Assembly: GCF_000612545.2 (NCBI RefSeq)
Contig: NZ_CP097800.1
Span: forward strand, 4,007,001-4,071,000
From: Streptomyces sp. PCS3-D2
GTDB lineage: Bacteria; Actinomycetota; Actinomycetes; Streptomycetales; Streptomycetaceae
Length of the DNA stretch: 64,000 nucleotides
Reading direction: 5' to 3'
Made by a program: the position numbers and the translations under genes. The first letter of the stretch is position 1; each line of letters starts with the position of its first letter. A model generated the notes under the pieces. The model was not told the origin of the DNA. It saw only the letters and a program-made list of their open reading frames with translations, and did no database searches. Positions 26,184 through 34,514 of the stretch are shown here, in pieces.

Positions 26184-26993
26184 ATGCGTACCTTCCGGCA
26201 CGTCCCCATCCCCGCGGGGCTGGCCCTCGTACTCGCGCTCGCCGCGGCCGGCTGCGGCCGGGCCGAGGACCATGGCGCGGGCACGGTGCTCCCCGATCCC
26301 GTGGGCCGCTGGGCCGTCGAGTCCCTGACCACGGGCGGCCGCACCCTGCACGCACCCGAATCGGCCCGCCTCGACTTCGGCGCGGACCAGGTCAAGGGCA
26401 ACTACGGCTGCAACGGCTTCACGGCCGCCGTCTCCTTCTCGGGCACCTCCGCGGTGACCGTGACCCCCGGCGCCACGACCACCATGGCCTGCGAGGACAT
26501 GGAGTTCGAGACGGCCTTCGCCACGCTGTTCACCGGGCGCCTGACCATCGACCGGGGGCCCGACCGGCTCACCCTGAAGACCCCCGACGGGAGCACCATC
26601 GCCATGACCTCGGCGCCCGCGGACCCGGACGCACCGCTCACCGCGGTCGAATGGACCGTTCAGTCCCTGATCAGCGGCACATCGGTGTCCTCGCTGCCCG
26701 CCGGGGCGGCCGGTACGGCGCGGTTCACGATCGCCGCCGACCTGTCCGTGAGCGGGACCCTGGGCTGCAACCGGTTCAGCGCACGGGTCACCCGCGACGG
26801 CGACCGGCTCACCTTCGGGCCGCTCACCACCACGCGGATGGCGTGCGACGGCCCGGCGGGCGAGGTCGAGGCGCAGCTGACCGACCTGTTCGCGAGCGGT
26901 CCCCTCGCCACCCGGATCGAGGGCCGACGGCTGACCCTCACCGCCGCCGACGGCACGGGCCTGATCGCCGAGGCGCCCTCCGACGCCGAGTAG
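26184..26993 (+). CDS. META-domain lipoprotein (two META domains)
   Basis: A 269-residue protein from ATG 26184 with a lipoprotein signal (LALVLALAAAGC, lipobox AAGC), so attached to the outer face of the membrane. Two repeats follow, each with the META signature: NYGCNGFTA...TTTMACEDMEFE and GTLGCNRFSA...TTTRMACDGPAGEVE. The paired Cys in each repeat probably form disulfides. HslJ-like META proteins are linked to stress and drug tolerance in other bacteria; the role here is unknown. Confidence 0.85.
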   Translation: MRTFRHVPIPAGLALVLALAAAGCGRAEDHGAGTVLPDPVGRWAVESLTTGGRTLHAPESARLDFGADQVKGNYGCNGFTAAVSFSGTSAVTVTPGATTTMACEDMEFETAFATLFTGRLTIDRGPDRLTLKTPDGSTIAMTSAPADPDAPLTAVEWTVQSLISGTSVSSLPAGAAGTARFTIAADLSVSGTLGCNRFSARVTRDGDRLTFGPLTTTRMACDGPAGEVEAQLTDLFASGPLATRIEGRRLTLTAADGTGLIAEAPSDAE

Positions 26994-27437
26994 TCCGCCG
27001 GCCGCCGCGGTGGCGCCAGGGGCGGCCGGTTCTCGTACGAAGACACAGGCTGCCCGGGTTCGGTCCGCCGGGCGGCTCCGCCCCGCTCCGGCCGGGCTGC
27101 CGGGCGGCGCGCGGTACGGCGGGGCGCGGCGGGGCAGGGCCGGGCGGGGGCGGAATCGGGCAACGTCGCGGCGGAGTTGCGGCGGAGTTGCGGCGCCGCG
27201 GAATGGCGGCGGGCGCCGCTCGCGCCGCGGACCGGGGTCCGGTCGCGGGCCCCGGCCGGGGGTGACGGCGCTTTCACCGAGGGGCGGCGCGGTCGAGCAT
27301 CCGTGCGCATGTCTTCGTAGGTGTCGACAAGGTGATCCGAATACCGGGACGGAGGCGTCCGGTCACCCTCTGTGCTGTGACATTTCCCGGCCATCCCCAA
27401 TTCGGACCAGTGGTCGATCTCGCCTACACTCGGGAGC
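26994..27437. other. Non-coding region upstream of purF
   Basis: This 444-bp stretch is very G+C rich, with short GGCGGAGTTGC repeats near 27172-27195, and has no credible ORF. The last ~120 bp, less G+C rich, should hold the purF promoter. I see no clear regulatory box. Confidence 0.5.
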
Positions 27438-28955
27438 GTGCCTCGTGGTGATGGACGACTCAACCACGACCTGCTCCCCGGCGAAAAGGGCCCCCAGGAC
27501 GCTTGCGGCGTCTTCGGTGTCTGGGCTCCGGGTGAAGAGGTCGCCAAGCTCACCTACTTCGGACTGTATGCGCTGCAGCACCGTGGACAAGAGTCCGCGG
27601 GAATCGCTGTGAGCAACGGTTCCCAGATCCTCGTCTTCAAGGACATGGGCCTCGTTTCCCAGGTCTTCGACGAAACCTCCCTCGGTTCGCTCCAAGGTCA
27701 TATCGCGGTCGGTCACGCCCGCTATTCGACCACCGGCGCGTCCGTGTGGGAGAACGCGCAGCCCACTTTCCGCGCGACCGCCCACGGCTCCCTGGCCCTG
27801 GGACACAACGGCAACCTGGTGAACACCGCCGAGCTCGCCGAGCTGGTCGCCGATCTCCCCCGTCAGGACGGCCGTGCCACCCAGGTGGCCGCCACCAACG
27901 ACACCGACCTGGTCACGGCCCTGCTGGCCGGCCAGGTGGACGCGGACGGCAAGCCGCTGACCATCGAGGAGTCCGCCCGTGCGGTGCTCCCGAAGGTCAA
28001 GGGTGCCTTCTCGCTGGTGTTCATGGACGAGGGGACCCTCTACACCGCCCGTGACCCGCAGGGCATCCGCCCGCTGGTCCTCGGCCGCCTGGAGCGCGGC
28101 TGGGTGGTCGCGAGCGAGACCGCCGCCCTCGACATCGTGGGCGCCAGCTTCGTCCGCGAGGTCGAGCCGGGCGAACTCGTCGCCATCGACGAGAACGGTC
28201 TGCGCACCTCCCGATTCGCAGAAGCGAAGCCCAAGGGCTGTGTCTTCGAGTACGTCTACCTGGCGCGCCCGGACACCGACATCGCCGGCCGGAACGTCTA
28301 CCTCTCGCGTGTCGAGATGGGCCGGCGCCTGGCCAAGGAAGCCCCGGTCGACGCCGACCTGGTGATAGCGACGCCGGAATCCGGCACGCCCGCCGCGGTC
28401 GGATACGCGGAGGCCAGCGGGATCCCCTACGGCTCGGGCCTGGTCAAGAACGCCTACGTGGGCCGGACCTTCATCCAGCCCTCGCAGACGATCCGCCAGC
28501 TCGGCATCCGCCTGAAGCTCAACCCCCTCAAGGAAGTCATCCGGGGCAAGCGCCTGGTGGTCGTGGACGACTCGATCGTCCGCGGCAACACCCAGCGCGC
28601 CCTGGTCAAGATGCTCCGCGAGGCCGGCGCGGCCGAGGTCCACATCCGGATCTCCTCGCCGCCGGTGAAGTGGCCGTGCTTCTTCGGCATCGACTTCGCC
28701 ACCCGGGCCGAGCTCATCGCCAACGGCATGACGGTCGACGAGATCGCCACGTCGCTGGGCGCGGACTCCCTCTCGTACATCTCGATCGACTCGATGATCG
28801 AGGCGACGACGATCCAGAAGCCCAACCTCTGCCGTGCCTGCTTCGACGGCGAGTACCCGATGGAGCTCCCGGACCCGCAGCTCCTCGGCAAGCAGCTCCT
28901 GGAGACCGAGCTGGCCGGCGGCGCGGACGCCGCCGACGCGCTCCGTCGCCCGTAA
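27438..28955 (+). CDS. purF: Amidophosphoribosyltransferase
   Basis: First committed step of purine synthesis: PRPP plus glutamine to phosphoribosylamine. It has 505 residues from GTG 27438. The 22-residue propeptide precedes the nucleophile C23 (DACGVFG), then LQHRGQESAGIAV follows. The PRPP loop is LVVVDDSIVRGNT. Cys residues in KWPCFFGIDF and CRACFDGEYP match the 4Fe-4S, oxygen-sensitive B. subtilis-type enzyme. purM follows after 93 bp that hold a strong hairpin. Confidence 0.97.
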   Translation: MPRGDGRLNHDLLPGEKGPQDACGVFGVWAPGEEVAKLTYFGLYALQHRGQESAGIAVSNGSQILVFKDMGLVSQVFDETSLGSLQGHIAVGHARYSTTGASVWENAQPTFRATAHGSLALGHNGNLVNTAELAELVADLPRQDGRATQVAATNDTDLVTALLAGQVDADGKPLTIEESARAVLPKVKGAFSLVFMDEGTLYTARDPQGIRPLVLGRLERGWVVASETAALDIVGASFVREVEPGELVAIDENGLRTSRFAEAKPKGCVFEYVYLARPDTDIAGRNVYLSRVEMGRRLAKEAPVDADLVIATPESGTPAAVGYAEASGIPYGSGLVKNAYVGRTFIQPSQTIRQLGIRLKLNPLKEVIRGKRLVVVDDSIVRGNTQRALVKMLREAGAAEVHIRISSPPVKWPCFFGIDFATRAELIANGMTVDEIATSLGADSLSYISIDSMIEATTIQKPNLCRACFDGEYPMELPDPQLLGKQLLETELAGGADAADALRRP

Positions 28956-28973
28956 GTCCCCGGCTCCACCTGC

Positions 28974-29011
28974 GCGGGGCCCCGTCTTTCAGGCTTTTCC
29001 CGGGGCCCCGC
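28974..29011 (+). promoter_or_regulatory. Intercistronic hairpin between purF and purM
   Basis: Perfect 10-bp arms GCGGGGCCCC / GGGGCCCCGC enclose an 18-nt pyrimidine-rich loop, 37 bp before purM. It could be a partial terminator or an mRNA processing/stability element that lowers purM relative to purF. Confidence 0.6.
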
Positions 29012-29048
29012 ACCAACCGCAGTAACGACACGAAAGCTCTCTCCTGTC

Positions 29049-30119
29049 ATGACAGAGAAGACCACCGGTGCCAGCTACGCAGCCGCGGGCGTCGACATCG
29101 AAGCGGGGGACCGCGCCGTCGAGCTGATGAAGGAGTGGGTGAAGAAGACGCAGCGCCCCGAGGTCCTCGGCGGCCTCGGCGGTTTCGCCGGCCTCTTCGA
29201 CGCCTCCGCCCTCAAGCGGTACGAACGCCCCCTGCTCGCCTCGGCCACCGACGGGGTCGGCACCAAGGTGGACATCGCCCGCCAGATGGGCGTGTACGAC
29301 ACCATCGGCCACGACCTGGTCGCGATGGTCATGGACGACATCGTCGTCTGCGGTGCCGAGCCGCTCTTCATGACCGACTACATCTGCGTCGGCAAGGTGC
29401 ACCCCGAGCGTGTCGCCGCCATCGTCAAGGGCATCGCCGAGGGCTGCGTCCTCGCCGGCTGCGCCCTGGTGGGCGGCGAGACCGCCGAGCACCCCGGCCT
29501 GCTGGGCCCGGACGACTTCGACGTGGCGGGCGCCGGCACCGGCGTCGTCGAGTACGACCGCCTCCTCGGTGCGGATCGCATCCGTACGGGGGACGCCGTC
29601 ATCGCGATGGCTTCGTCCGGCCTTCACTCGAACGGGTACTCGCTGGTCCGGCACGTCCTCTTCGACCGCGCCGGGATGTCCCTCGACAGCCATGTGGAGG
29701 AGCTCGGCCGGACCCTCGGCGAGGAGCTGCTCGAACCCACCAAGATCTACTCGCTGGACTGCCTGGCGCTCACCCGGACCGCCGAGGTGCACGCGTATGC
29801 GCACATCACCGGCGGTGGCCTCGCGGCCAACCTGGCCCGGGTGATCCCGGACCACCTGCACGCCACGGTCGACCGTTCGACCTGGACCCCCGGCGCGGTC
29901 TTCGACCTGGTCGGCAAGGCCGGTCAGGTGGAGCAGCTGGAGCTGGAGAAGACCCTGAACATGGGCGTCGGCATGATGGCCGTGGTGCCCGCCGAGTCGG
30001 TGGACGTGGCGCTGACCGCGCTGGCCGACCGGGGCGTCGACGCCTGGGTGGCGGGCGAGATCCTGGACCGCGGCGACCACGCCGAGGGTGCCACCCTCAC
30101 CGGTTCCTACGCGAGCTGA
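29049..30119 (+). CDS. purM: Phosphoribosylformylglycinamidine cyclo-ligase (AIR synthetase)
   Basis: Closes the imidazole ring: FGAM plus ATP gives AIR. It has 356 residues from ATG 29049. Motifs: YAAAGVDIEAGDRAVELMK, LLASATDGVGTKVDIA, HDLVAMVMDDIVVCGAEPLF, LVGGETAEHPG and SSGLHSNGYSLVR. The order purF-purM with a DUF3073 gene opposite is standard for Streptomyces. A terminator with a T run follows. Confidence 0.97.
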   Translation: MTEKTTGASYAAAGVDIEAGDRAVELMKEWVKKTQRPEVLGGLGGFAGLFDASALKRYERPLLASATDGVGTKVDIARQMGVYDTIGHDLVAMVMDDIVVCGAEPLFMTDYICVGKVHPERVAAIVKGIAEGCVLAGCALVGGETAEHPGLLGPDDFDVAGAGTGVVEYDRLLGADRIRTGDAVIAMASSGLHSNGYSLVRHVLFDRAGMSLDSHVEELGRTLGEELLEPTKIYSLDCLALTRTAEVHAYAHITGGGLAANLARVIPDHLHATVDRSTWTPGAVFDLVGKAGQVEQLELEKTLNMGVGMMAVVPAESVDVALTALADRGVDAWVAGEILDRGDHAEGATLTGSYAS

Positions 30120-30128
30120 GCAGCACTG

Positions 30129-30170
30129 AAACCCGGCCCGGGGCTATGCCCTGGACCGGGTTTCGGTTTT
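30129..30170 (+). terminator. Terminator of purM
   Basis: AAACCCGGcCCGGG pairs with CCCtGGACCGGGTTT, followed by TTTCGGTTTTT. It lies between convergent purM and the DUF3073 gene. Confidence 0.8.
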
Positions 30171-30198
30171 TGTCGTGTCGTGCAGACGCCTCGGGGCG

Positions 30199-30462
30199 TC
30201 AAGCGCCGCGACGCTGTGCCGACGGACCGGACTCGTCGTCCTCGTCGTCGTCATCGCTGTTGTAGAGGTCCGCGTACCGAGCGTACGGGTCGTCCTCGTC
30301 CAGCTCGTCGTCGTCTACCTCGACCGGCTCGCTGACAGACAGCGGTTCCGCGGTCGATGCGCCCAGCTCGTTGGCCAGACGCGACAAGTCAGTCCCGCCG
30401 CTGCTGTACTTCAGCTGGCGGGCGACCTTGGTCTGCTTGGCCTTTGCCCGGCCGCGCCCCAT
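30199..30462 (-). CDS. DUF3073 family protein
   Basis: An 87-residue protein from ATG 30462 (MGRGRAKAKQTKVARQLKY). It has a very basic N-terminal ~30 residues, then an acidic Asp/Glu-rich second half (DDDELDEDDPYARYADLYNSDDDDEDDE). The charge split suggests nucleic-acid or protein binding. The family is conserved next to purM in actinobacteria; function unknown. The start was chosen for the conserved GRGRAKAKQ N terminus. Confidence 0.9.
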   Translation of the reverse strand: MGRGRAKAKQTKVARQLKYSSGGTDLSRLANELGASTAEPLSVSEPVEVDDDELDEDDPYARYADLYNSDDDDEDDESGPSAQRRGA

Positions 30463-30742
30463 GGCTCGACCCCCTCGGTGACGGGGCTCGACGGCCCCAG
30501 AGTCTGACACGCGTTCATGGTTCGGAGCGGGCTCTCCGTGGAGAGACCGTCCGTAGGGGTTTAACGGTACCTGCTTCCGCGGCCATACGGTACGCCGCCC
30601 GCATGACGCGCCCCGGTGCAGAACCAACGAGGCGCCCCGTCCTCGCTGGTCAGCTGCGATTTTAACCCTTTCCCGACGAGCGACCCGCCGAAGTGCAGTG
30701 AGTTCCGTCTCCCCGCACCCCGGCGAGCCCCGCGACGGGCCC

Positions 30743-31861
30743 CTAGGAGGCCGTCACCGGCAGGGTCCGGCGGCCGTCCGCCATGCGCTGCTCGGCGATC
30801 CGGTCGGCCGCGGCGGCCGGCGGGATGCCGTCCGACTTCGCACGAGCGAAGATCTCCAGCGTGGTGTCGAAGATCTTCGTGGCCTGCACCTTGCACCGGT
30901 CGAAGTCGAAGCCGTGCAGCTCGTCCGCGACCTGGATGACACCGCCCGCGTTGACCACGTAGTCCGGGGCGTAGAGGATGCCGCGGTCCGCGAGGTCCTT
31001 CTCGATGCCCGGGTGGGCCAGCTGGTTGTTGGCTGCGCCGCACACGATCGCGGCGTTGAGGGCCGGGACCGTCTCGTCGTTCAGTGCGCCGCCGAGCGCG
31101 CACGGGGCGTAGATGTCGAGGCCCTCGACACGGATCAGCGCGTCCGTGTCGGCGACCGCGGTGACCTTGCCCGGGTGCTTGTCGAGGATGCGCTGCACCG
31201 ACTCCTGGCGGACGTCGGTGATCACGACCTCGGCGCCGTCCTCGATCAGGTGCTCCACCAGGTAGTGGCCGACCTTGCCGACACCCGCGACGCCGACCTT
31301 GCGGCCGCGCAGGGTCGGGTCGCCCCACAGGTGCTGGGCGGAGGCGCGCATGCCCTGGAAGACGCCGTAGGCGGTGAGCACCGAGGAGTCGCCGGCGCCG
31401 CCGTTCTCGGGGGAGCGGCCGGTGGCCCAGCGGGTCTCACGGGCGACGACGTCCATGTCGGCGACGAACGTGCCGACGTCGCAGGCGGTGACGTAGCGGC
31501 CGCCGAGGGACTCCACGAATCGGCCGTAGGCCTCCAGGAGTTCCTCGGTCTTGATGACGTCGGGGTCACCGATGATCACGGCCTTGCCGCCGCCGAGGCC
31601 GAGACCGGCCATGGCGTTCTTGTAGGACATACCGCGCGAGAGGTTGAGGGCGTCGCGCACGGCCTCCTCGTCGGAGGCATAGGCGTGGAAACGCGTGCCA
31701 CCCAGGGCGGGGCCCAGGGCGGTGGAGTGGATCGCGATGACGGCTTTCAGGCCGGTGGCTCGGTCCTGGCACAGCACGACTTGCTCGTGGCCGCCCTGCT
31801 CCGTGCGGAACAGGGTGTGCAGGACGCCGTCGGTCATTTCGGTCACGGTGGTGACTCCCAT
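30743..31861 (-). CDS. vdh: Valine (branched-chain amino acid) dehydrogenase
   Basis: A 372-residue NAD-dependent enzyme of the Glu/Leu/Phe/Val dehydrogenase family. It deaminates valine to 2-oxoisovalerate, feeding branched fatty acids and polyketide precursors. Substrate and catalytic parts: [20 protein letters not shown] (the GGGKA Lys) and [14 protein letters not shown]. The Rossmann motif is [17 protein letters not shown] and the cofactor region [13 protein letters not shown]. The context (purM, DUF3073 gene, then a conserved unknown and bldC) matches the vdh locus of S. coelicolor. Confidence 0.93.
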   Translation of the reverse strand: MGVTTVTEMTDGVLHTLFRTEQGGHEQVVLCQDRATGLKAVIAIHSTALGPALGGTRFHAYASDEEAVRDALNLSRGMSYKNAMAGLGLGGGKAVIIGDPDVIKTEELLEAYGRFVESLGGRYVTACDVGTFVADMDVVARETRWATGRSPENGGAGDSSVLTAYGVFQGMRASAQHLWGDPTLRGRKVGVAGVGKVGHYLVEHLIEDGAEVVITDVRQESVQRILDKHPGKVTAVADTDALIRVEGLDIYAPCALGGALNDETVPALNAAIVCGAANNQLAHPGIEKDLADRGILYAPDYVVNAGGVIQVADELHGFDFDRCKVQATKIFDTTLEIFARAKSDGIPPAAAADRIAEQRMADGRRTLPVTAS

Positions 31862-32052
31862 GGAAGAGATGCGGCGGGAAGACGCCCCCCTGCGGGTGGG
31901 GGAGGGCGTGCTGTGAGCAGAGTAAGACCTGTGGGCCGGATGGGGGTCTGCTGTCCGGGGATCGAAACACTCTCGGAGTACGGGAGCCGGTCCGGGCCCG
32001 GTGGGGGCGGGCCGGAGGTGAACCGGACCGCGGAAGCGGGGAGGACGAGAGG

Positions 32053-32907
32053 GTGACCGAATCGACCGATCCCCTGCTGCCCTCGGCGCGCTCGGCGCCG
32101 GCCGTCCCGTACGCCTCCTACCTGCGCGTCTACGAACCCCTGGCCGCCTTCGCGGAGCCGGAACGCACCCACTGGACGCGGTACGCCCGGCGTGCGACGG
32201 CTCCGACCGCCCAGGACGAACTGCGCGGCTCGCTGGCGGACTTGGTGCGGGTGCCCCTGGTGGGGGTGCCGGCGCACGAGAGCGCCGACGCCTTCACCGC
32301 GGAGGTCGACGGAGTGCTCCTGGTCTGCCCGTGGCGGACCCGGCTGCGCGGCTGGCTGGCACTGGAGGAACTGGTCGACCAGTTCCCGCGCCCGGTGCTG
32401 GACGCGGCGCTCCCGCCCGCGGTCCGCCGCCGGGCCGCCGAGGAGTACGAGCGCTGGCGCGAGCGGAACCCGGACGCCCGCCCGTGGATCCGTACCGGGG
32501 TGTGGCAGATCCCACTGCGCTGGTTCGTGCTGGTCGCGGACGAGGAGCGGGAGTACGTGCCGGGAGAGCGGCTGCGCTACCGGACTCCGATGGTGCAGGC
32601 GCGCCGGCGCCTCGCGCGGGCCCTGCGGACGCTGCGCGCCGCGGAGGGGTACGGGATGCTCGCCGAGGGGCTGGTCGAGGTGGGGAGCTGGCTGGAGGAG
32701 TTCCATCCCCGCTCGATGGTCGAGCTGGACTACGGAGGGCTGGTGCACGCCCTTCCGGCGGACCGGCTCGCCGCCGACCGCTCGGCGGGGGACCTCGCGG
32801 CGGGTATCGCCGCCCTGCGGGCGGGGGACGCCGAGGCCGCGGCGGAGAGGTACGGGGAGCTTGCGCAGCGTTGGCGGGCCGTCCGGGAGCGGCTTTTCGC
32901 GAATTAG
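32053..32907 (+). CDS. Conserved actinobacterial protein of unknown function
   Basis: A soluble 284-residue protein from GTG 32053, preceded by an AGAGGG site. It is rich in Arg and Trp ([20 protein letters not shown], then [21 protein letters not shown]) and ends in helical repeats. There is no signal peptide or membrane segment. It is divergent from vdh and lies directly before bldC, a conserved Streptomyces arrangement. I recognise no functional domain. Confidence 0.8.
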   Translation: MTESTDPLLPSARSAPAVPYASYLRVYEPLAAFAEPERTHWTRYARRATAPTAQDELRGSLADLVRVPLVGVPAHESADAFTAEVDGVLLVCPWRTRLRGWLALEELVDQFPRPVLDAALPPAVRRRAAEEYERWRERNPDARPWIRTGVWQIPLRWFVLVADEEREYVPGERLRYRTPMVQARRRLARALRTLRAAEGYGMLAEGLVEVGSWLEEFHPRSMVELDYGGLVHALPADRLAADRSAGDLAAGIAALRAGDAEAAAERYGELAQRWRAVRERLFAN

Positions 32908-33475
32908 GCCGAAAGTCGACGGTGTGGCTGGTTTCACCTTTCGGAGGTCCGTACGTACCGGAGCGTATCGGTCGTTCAGTTGAAACTGGCTGATCAGAGC
33001 CCCGATCGTGGCATTTGGGACGTAGTGCCAGGACCTACGTCCCGATACGGGCCATTGGCCCAAGCGTGACGGACCGCACTAACCACACCCTTGCGCCCTT
33101 CCCCTACCCTCGTGCCAAAATAGGACAAGGAGTCCGGGGAGGGTTCCTTCCGCCCAACTAAGGGCGGAATGCTCGGCATTGCACTCTACGGGGGGTCTGA
33201 CGACTCCTGATCGCTCTGTGACTGATCGTCACAGTGGGGTGACTGTCCGTTATAGGGCGGTCCATCGGGCTTCCGCCGCTGATGAACACCTCGGAGGGCA
33301 ATTCCGTCGGTTTGGCCGTCGAGGCTGGACGGATGGTGTAGTTGTAGTGCCGAGGACAAGCCGTTCGTCCTATAACCGACTCGGCCCGCGTATGTCCATT
33401 TCGGGCAACGCGGGCCAAGGTGCAGAATTTAGAGGAAAGAACCGAGATGGTTCGGTTCTCCCGAGGAGGCCGCTC
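32908..33475. promoter_or_regulatory. Long upstream region of bldC
   Basis: 568 bp without a gene. It holds a perfect palindrome, CTGTGAC-TGATC-GTCACAG (33216-33234), and two inverted TTATAGG/CCTATAA elements (about 33250 and 33370). Just before the ribosome site is a hairpin (33438-33459). The length and structure fit a developmentally controlled promoter with a long leader. No credible ORF is present. Confidence 0.55.
33438..33459 (+). promoter_or_regulatory. Leader hairpin before bldC ribosome site
   Basis: AGAACCGA (33438-33445) pairs perfectly with TCGGTTCT (33452-33459), loop 6 nt, ending a few bases before the GAGGAGG ribosome binding site (33463-33469). It could modulate translation, or be an operator in DNA form. 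Confidence 0.5.
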
Positions 33476-33682
33476 ATGACCGCTCGCACCCCTGATGCCG
33501 AGCCGCTGCTGACCCCGGCTGAGGTTGCCACGATGTTCCGCGTGGACCCTAAGACGGTCACCCGCTGGGCCAAGGCTGGCAAGCTCACGTCCATCCGCAC
33601 CCTGGGTGGGCACCGCCGGTACCGCGAGGCCGAGGTCCGCGCACTGCTGGCGGGAATTCCGCAGCAGCGCAGCGAGGCCTGA
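33476..33682 (+). CDS. bldC: Developmental regulator BldC
   Basis: A 68-residue MerR-like DNA-binding protein from ATG 33476 (MTARTPDAEPLLTPAEVATMF). It has a winged helix-turn-helix only (LLTPAEVATMFRVDPKTVTRWAKAGKLTSIRTLGGHRRY) with no effector or dimerisation arm. BldC binds head-to-tail on direct repeats and delays entry into development. The length of exactly 68 residues and neighbours (vdh upstream, hrpA downstream) match the S. coelicolor gene. Confidence 0.97.
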   Translation: MTARTPDAEPLLTPAEVATMFRVDPKTVTRWAKAGKLTSIRTLGGHRRYREAEVRALLAGIPQQRSEA

Positions 33683-33792
33683 GGTCGCGTAAACACCCCG
33701 CTTTGAACGGGTCGCCATCGGGTCCCCCAATCCGATGAAACCCATATTGCTTCATACGACCCGGCCTGCCCCAACAGGTTCTCGGGTCGTTC

Positions 33793-33831
33793 GATCGCGC
33801 TGGACTCCGCCGGGTCCAGCGCGATCTTTTT
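33793..33831 (+). terminator. Terminator of bldC
   Basis: GATCGCGCTGGAC / GTCCAGCGCGATC, 13-bp perfect stem, followed by TTTTT. A textbook intrinsic terminator. Confidence 0.92.
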
Positions 33832-34329
33832 ATGCCCAGGTCAGGGGAGTGTCGGAAGCTCGCCGGGGCGCCTGACAGGTAGGTGCCATTGCACATATTA
33901 AATCGAGCAGGCGTATGGATGCGATAAAAGTGTGAGTCCCAAAAACTCATGCGGTGACACCCGTCACAGATGATCACTCTTGTATATCCGGCAATGCACC
34001 CCGTAATGGGGAGGGCTCTCGCGGTGACCATCATGCGAACGGGGGATTCTCGCCCGGAGGGGCAATGCGGGAGGCGCGAGCGCCTGGCGGGGTTCACGGG
34101 CCGTCGTCACGGGCCGCGGTCCAGGGGCAGGAGTCCGGGAGGTCCGAAGGGGCCGAAGGGGCGGCGCCGAGCCCGCTACGGGAGCCGGGAGAGGCAGTGT
34201 CGGGCCGCGGAGGGCCCGGTCCGTGGCGGGTGAACCGGGGGCATCGCTGCGGGAGGCCCCGCGGCTGCCGAGCGGCTGCCGAGCGGCCGCCCCCCAACCC
34301 GGCCCGGATGGAGGCGTCCGTCAACGCGT
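33832..34329. other. Non-coding region between bldC and tRNA-Asp
   Basis: About 500 bp. The first ~170 bp are A+T-rich for this genome (CACATATTAAATCG near 33892); the rest is G+C rich. Open frames exist but their composition is low-complexity Gly/Arg/Pro, so I do not call a gene. Confidence 0.4.
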
Positions 34330-34363
34330 CAGGGCCCGCATCCCCGAAGGGATGCGGGCCCTG
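34330..34363 (-). terminator. Terminator of tRNA-Asp
   Basis: CAGGGCCCGCATCC / GGATGCGGGCCCTG, 14-bp stem, 6-nt loop, 10 bp past the tRNA 3' end on the minus strand. Confidence 0.8.
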
Positions 34364-34372
34364 ACTTCACTG

Positions 34373-34446
34373 CGATCCTGACGGGACTTGAACCCGCGAC
34401 CTCCACCTTGACAGGGTGGCGAGCTAACCAACTGCTCCACAGGACC
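34373..34446 (-). tRNA. tRNA-Asp (GUC)
   Basis: 74 nt; acceptor GGTCCTG/CAGGATC, anticodon stem CCACC/GGTGG with loop CTGTCAA (GTC). Identical to the tRNA-Asp at 40739-40812. Confidence 0.95.
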
Positions 34447-34514
34447 TGGAATTGCAGCCGCTCGGCGGCTGCGAATCAGACTGTACAGCAGCTCAGGGGG
34501 TGCGGTCGAACCGA

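Noticed and set aside
33216-33234. CRP-like site upstream of bldC
   Set aside because: TGTGA and TCACA are spaced by 7 rather than 6 bp and Streptomyces Crp sites differ; kept only as an unnamed palindrome.
33954-34364. 136-codon frame between bldC and tRNA-Asp
   Set aside because: Gly/Arg/Pro low-complexity, no ribosome site, overlaps the tRNA terminator.
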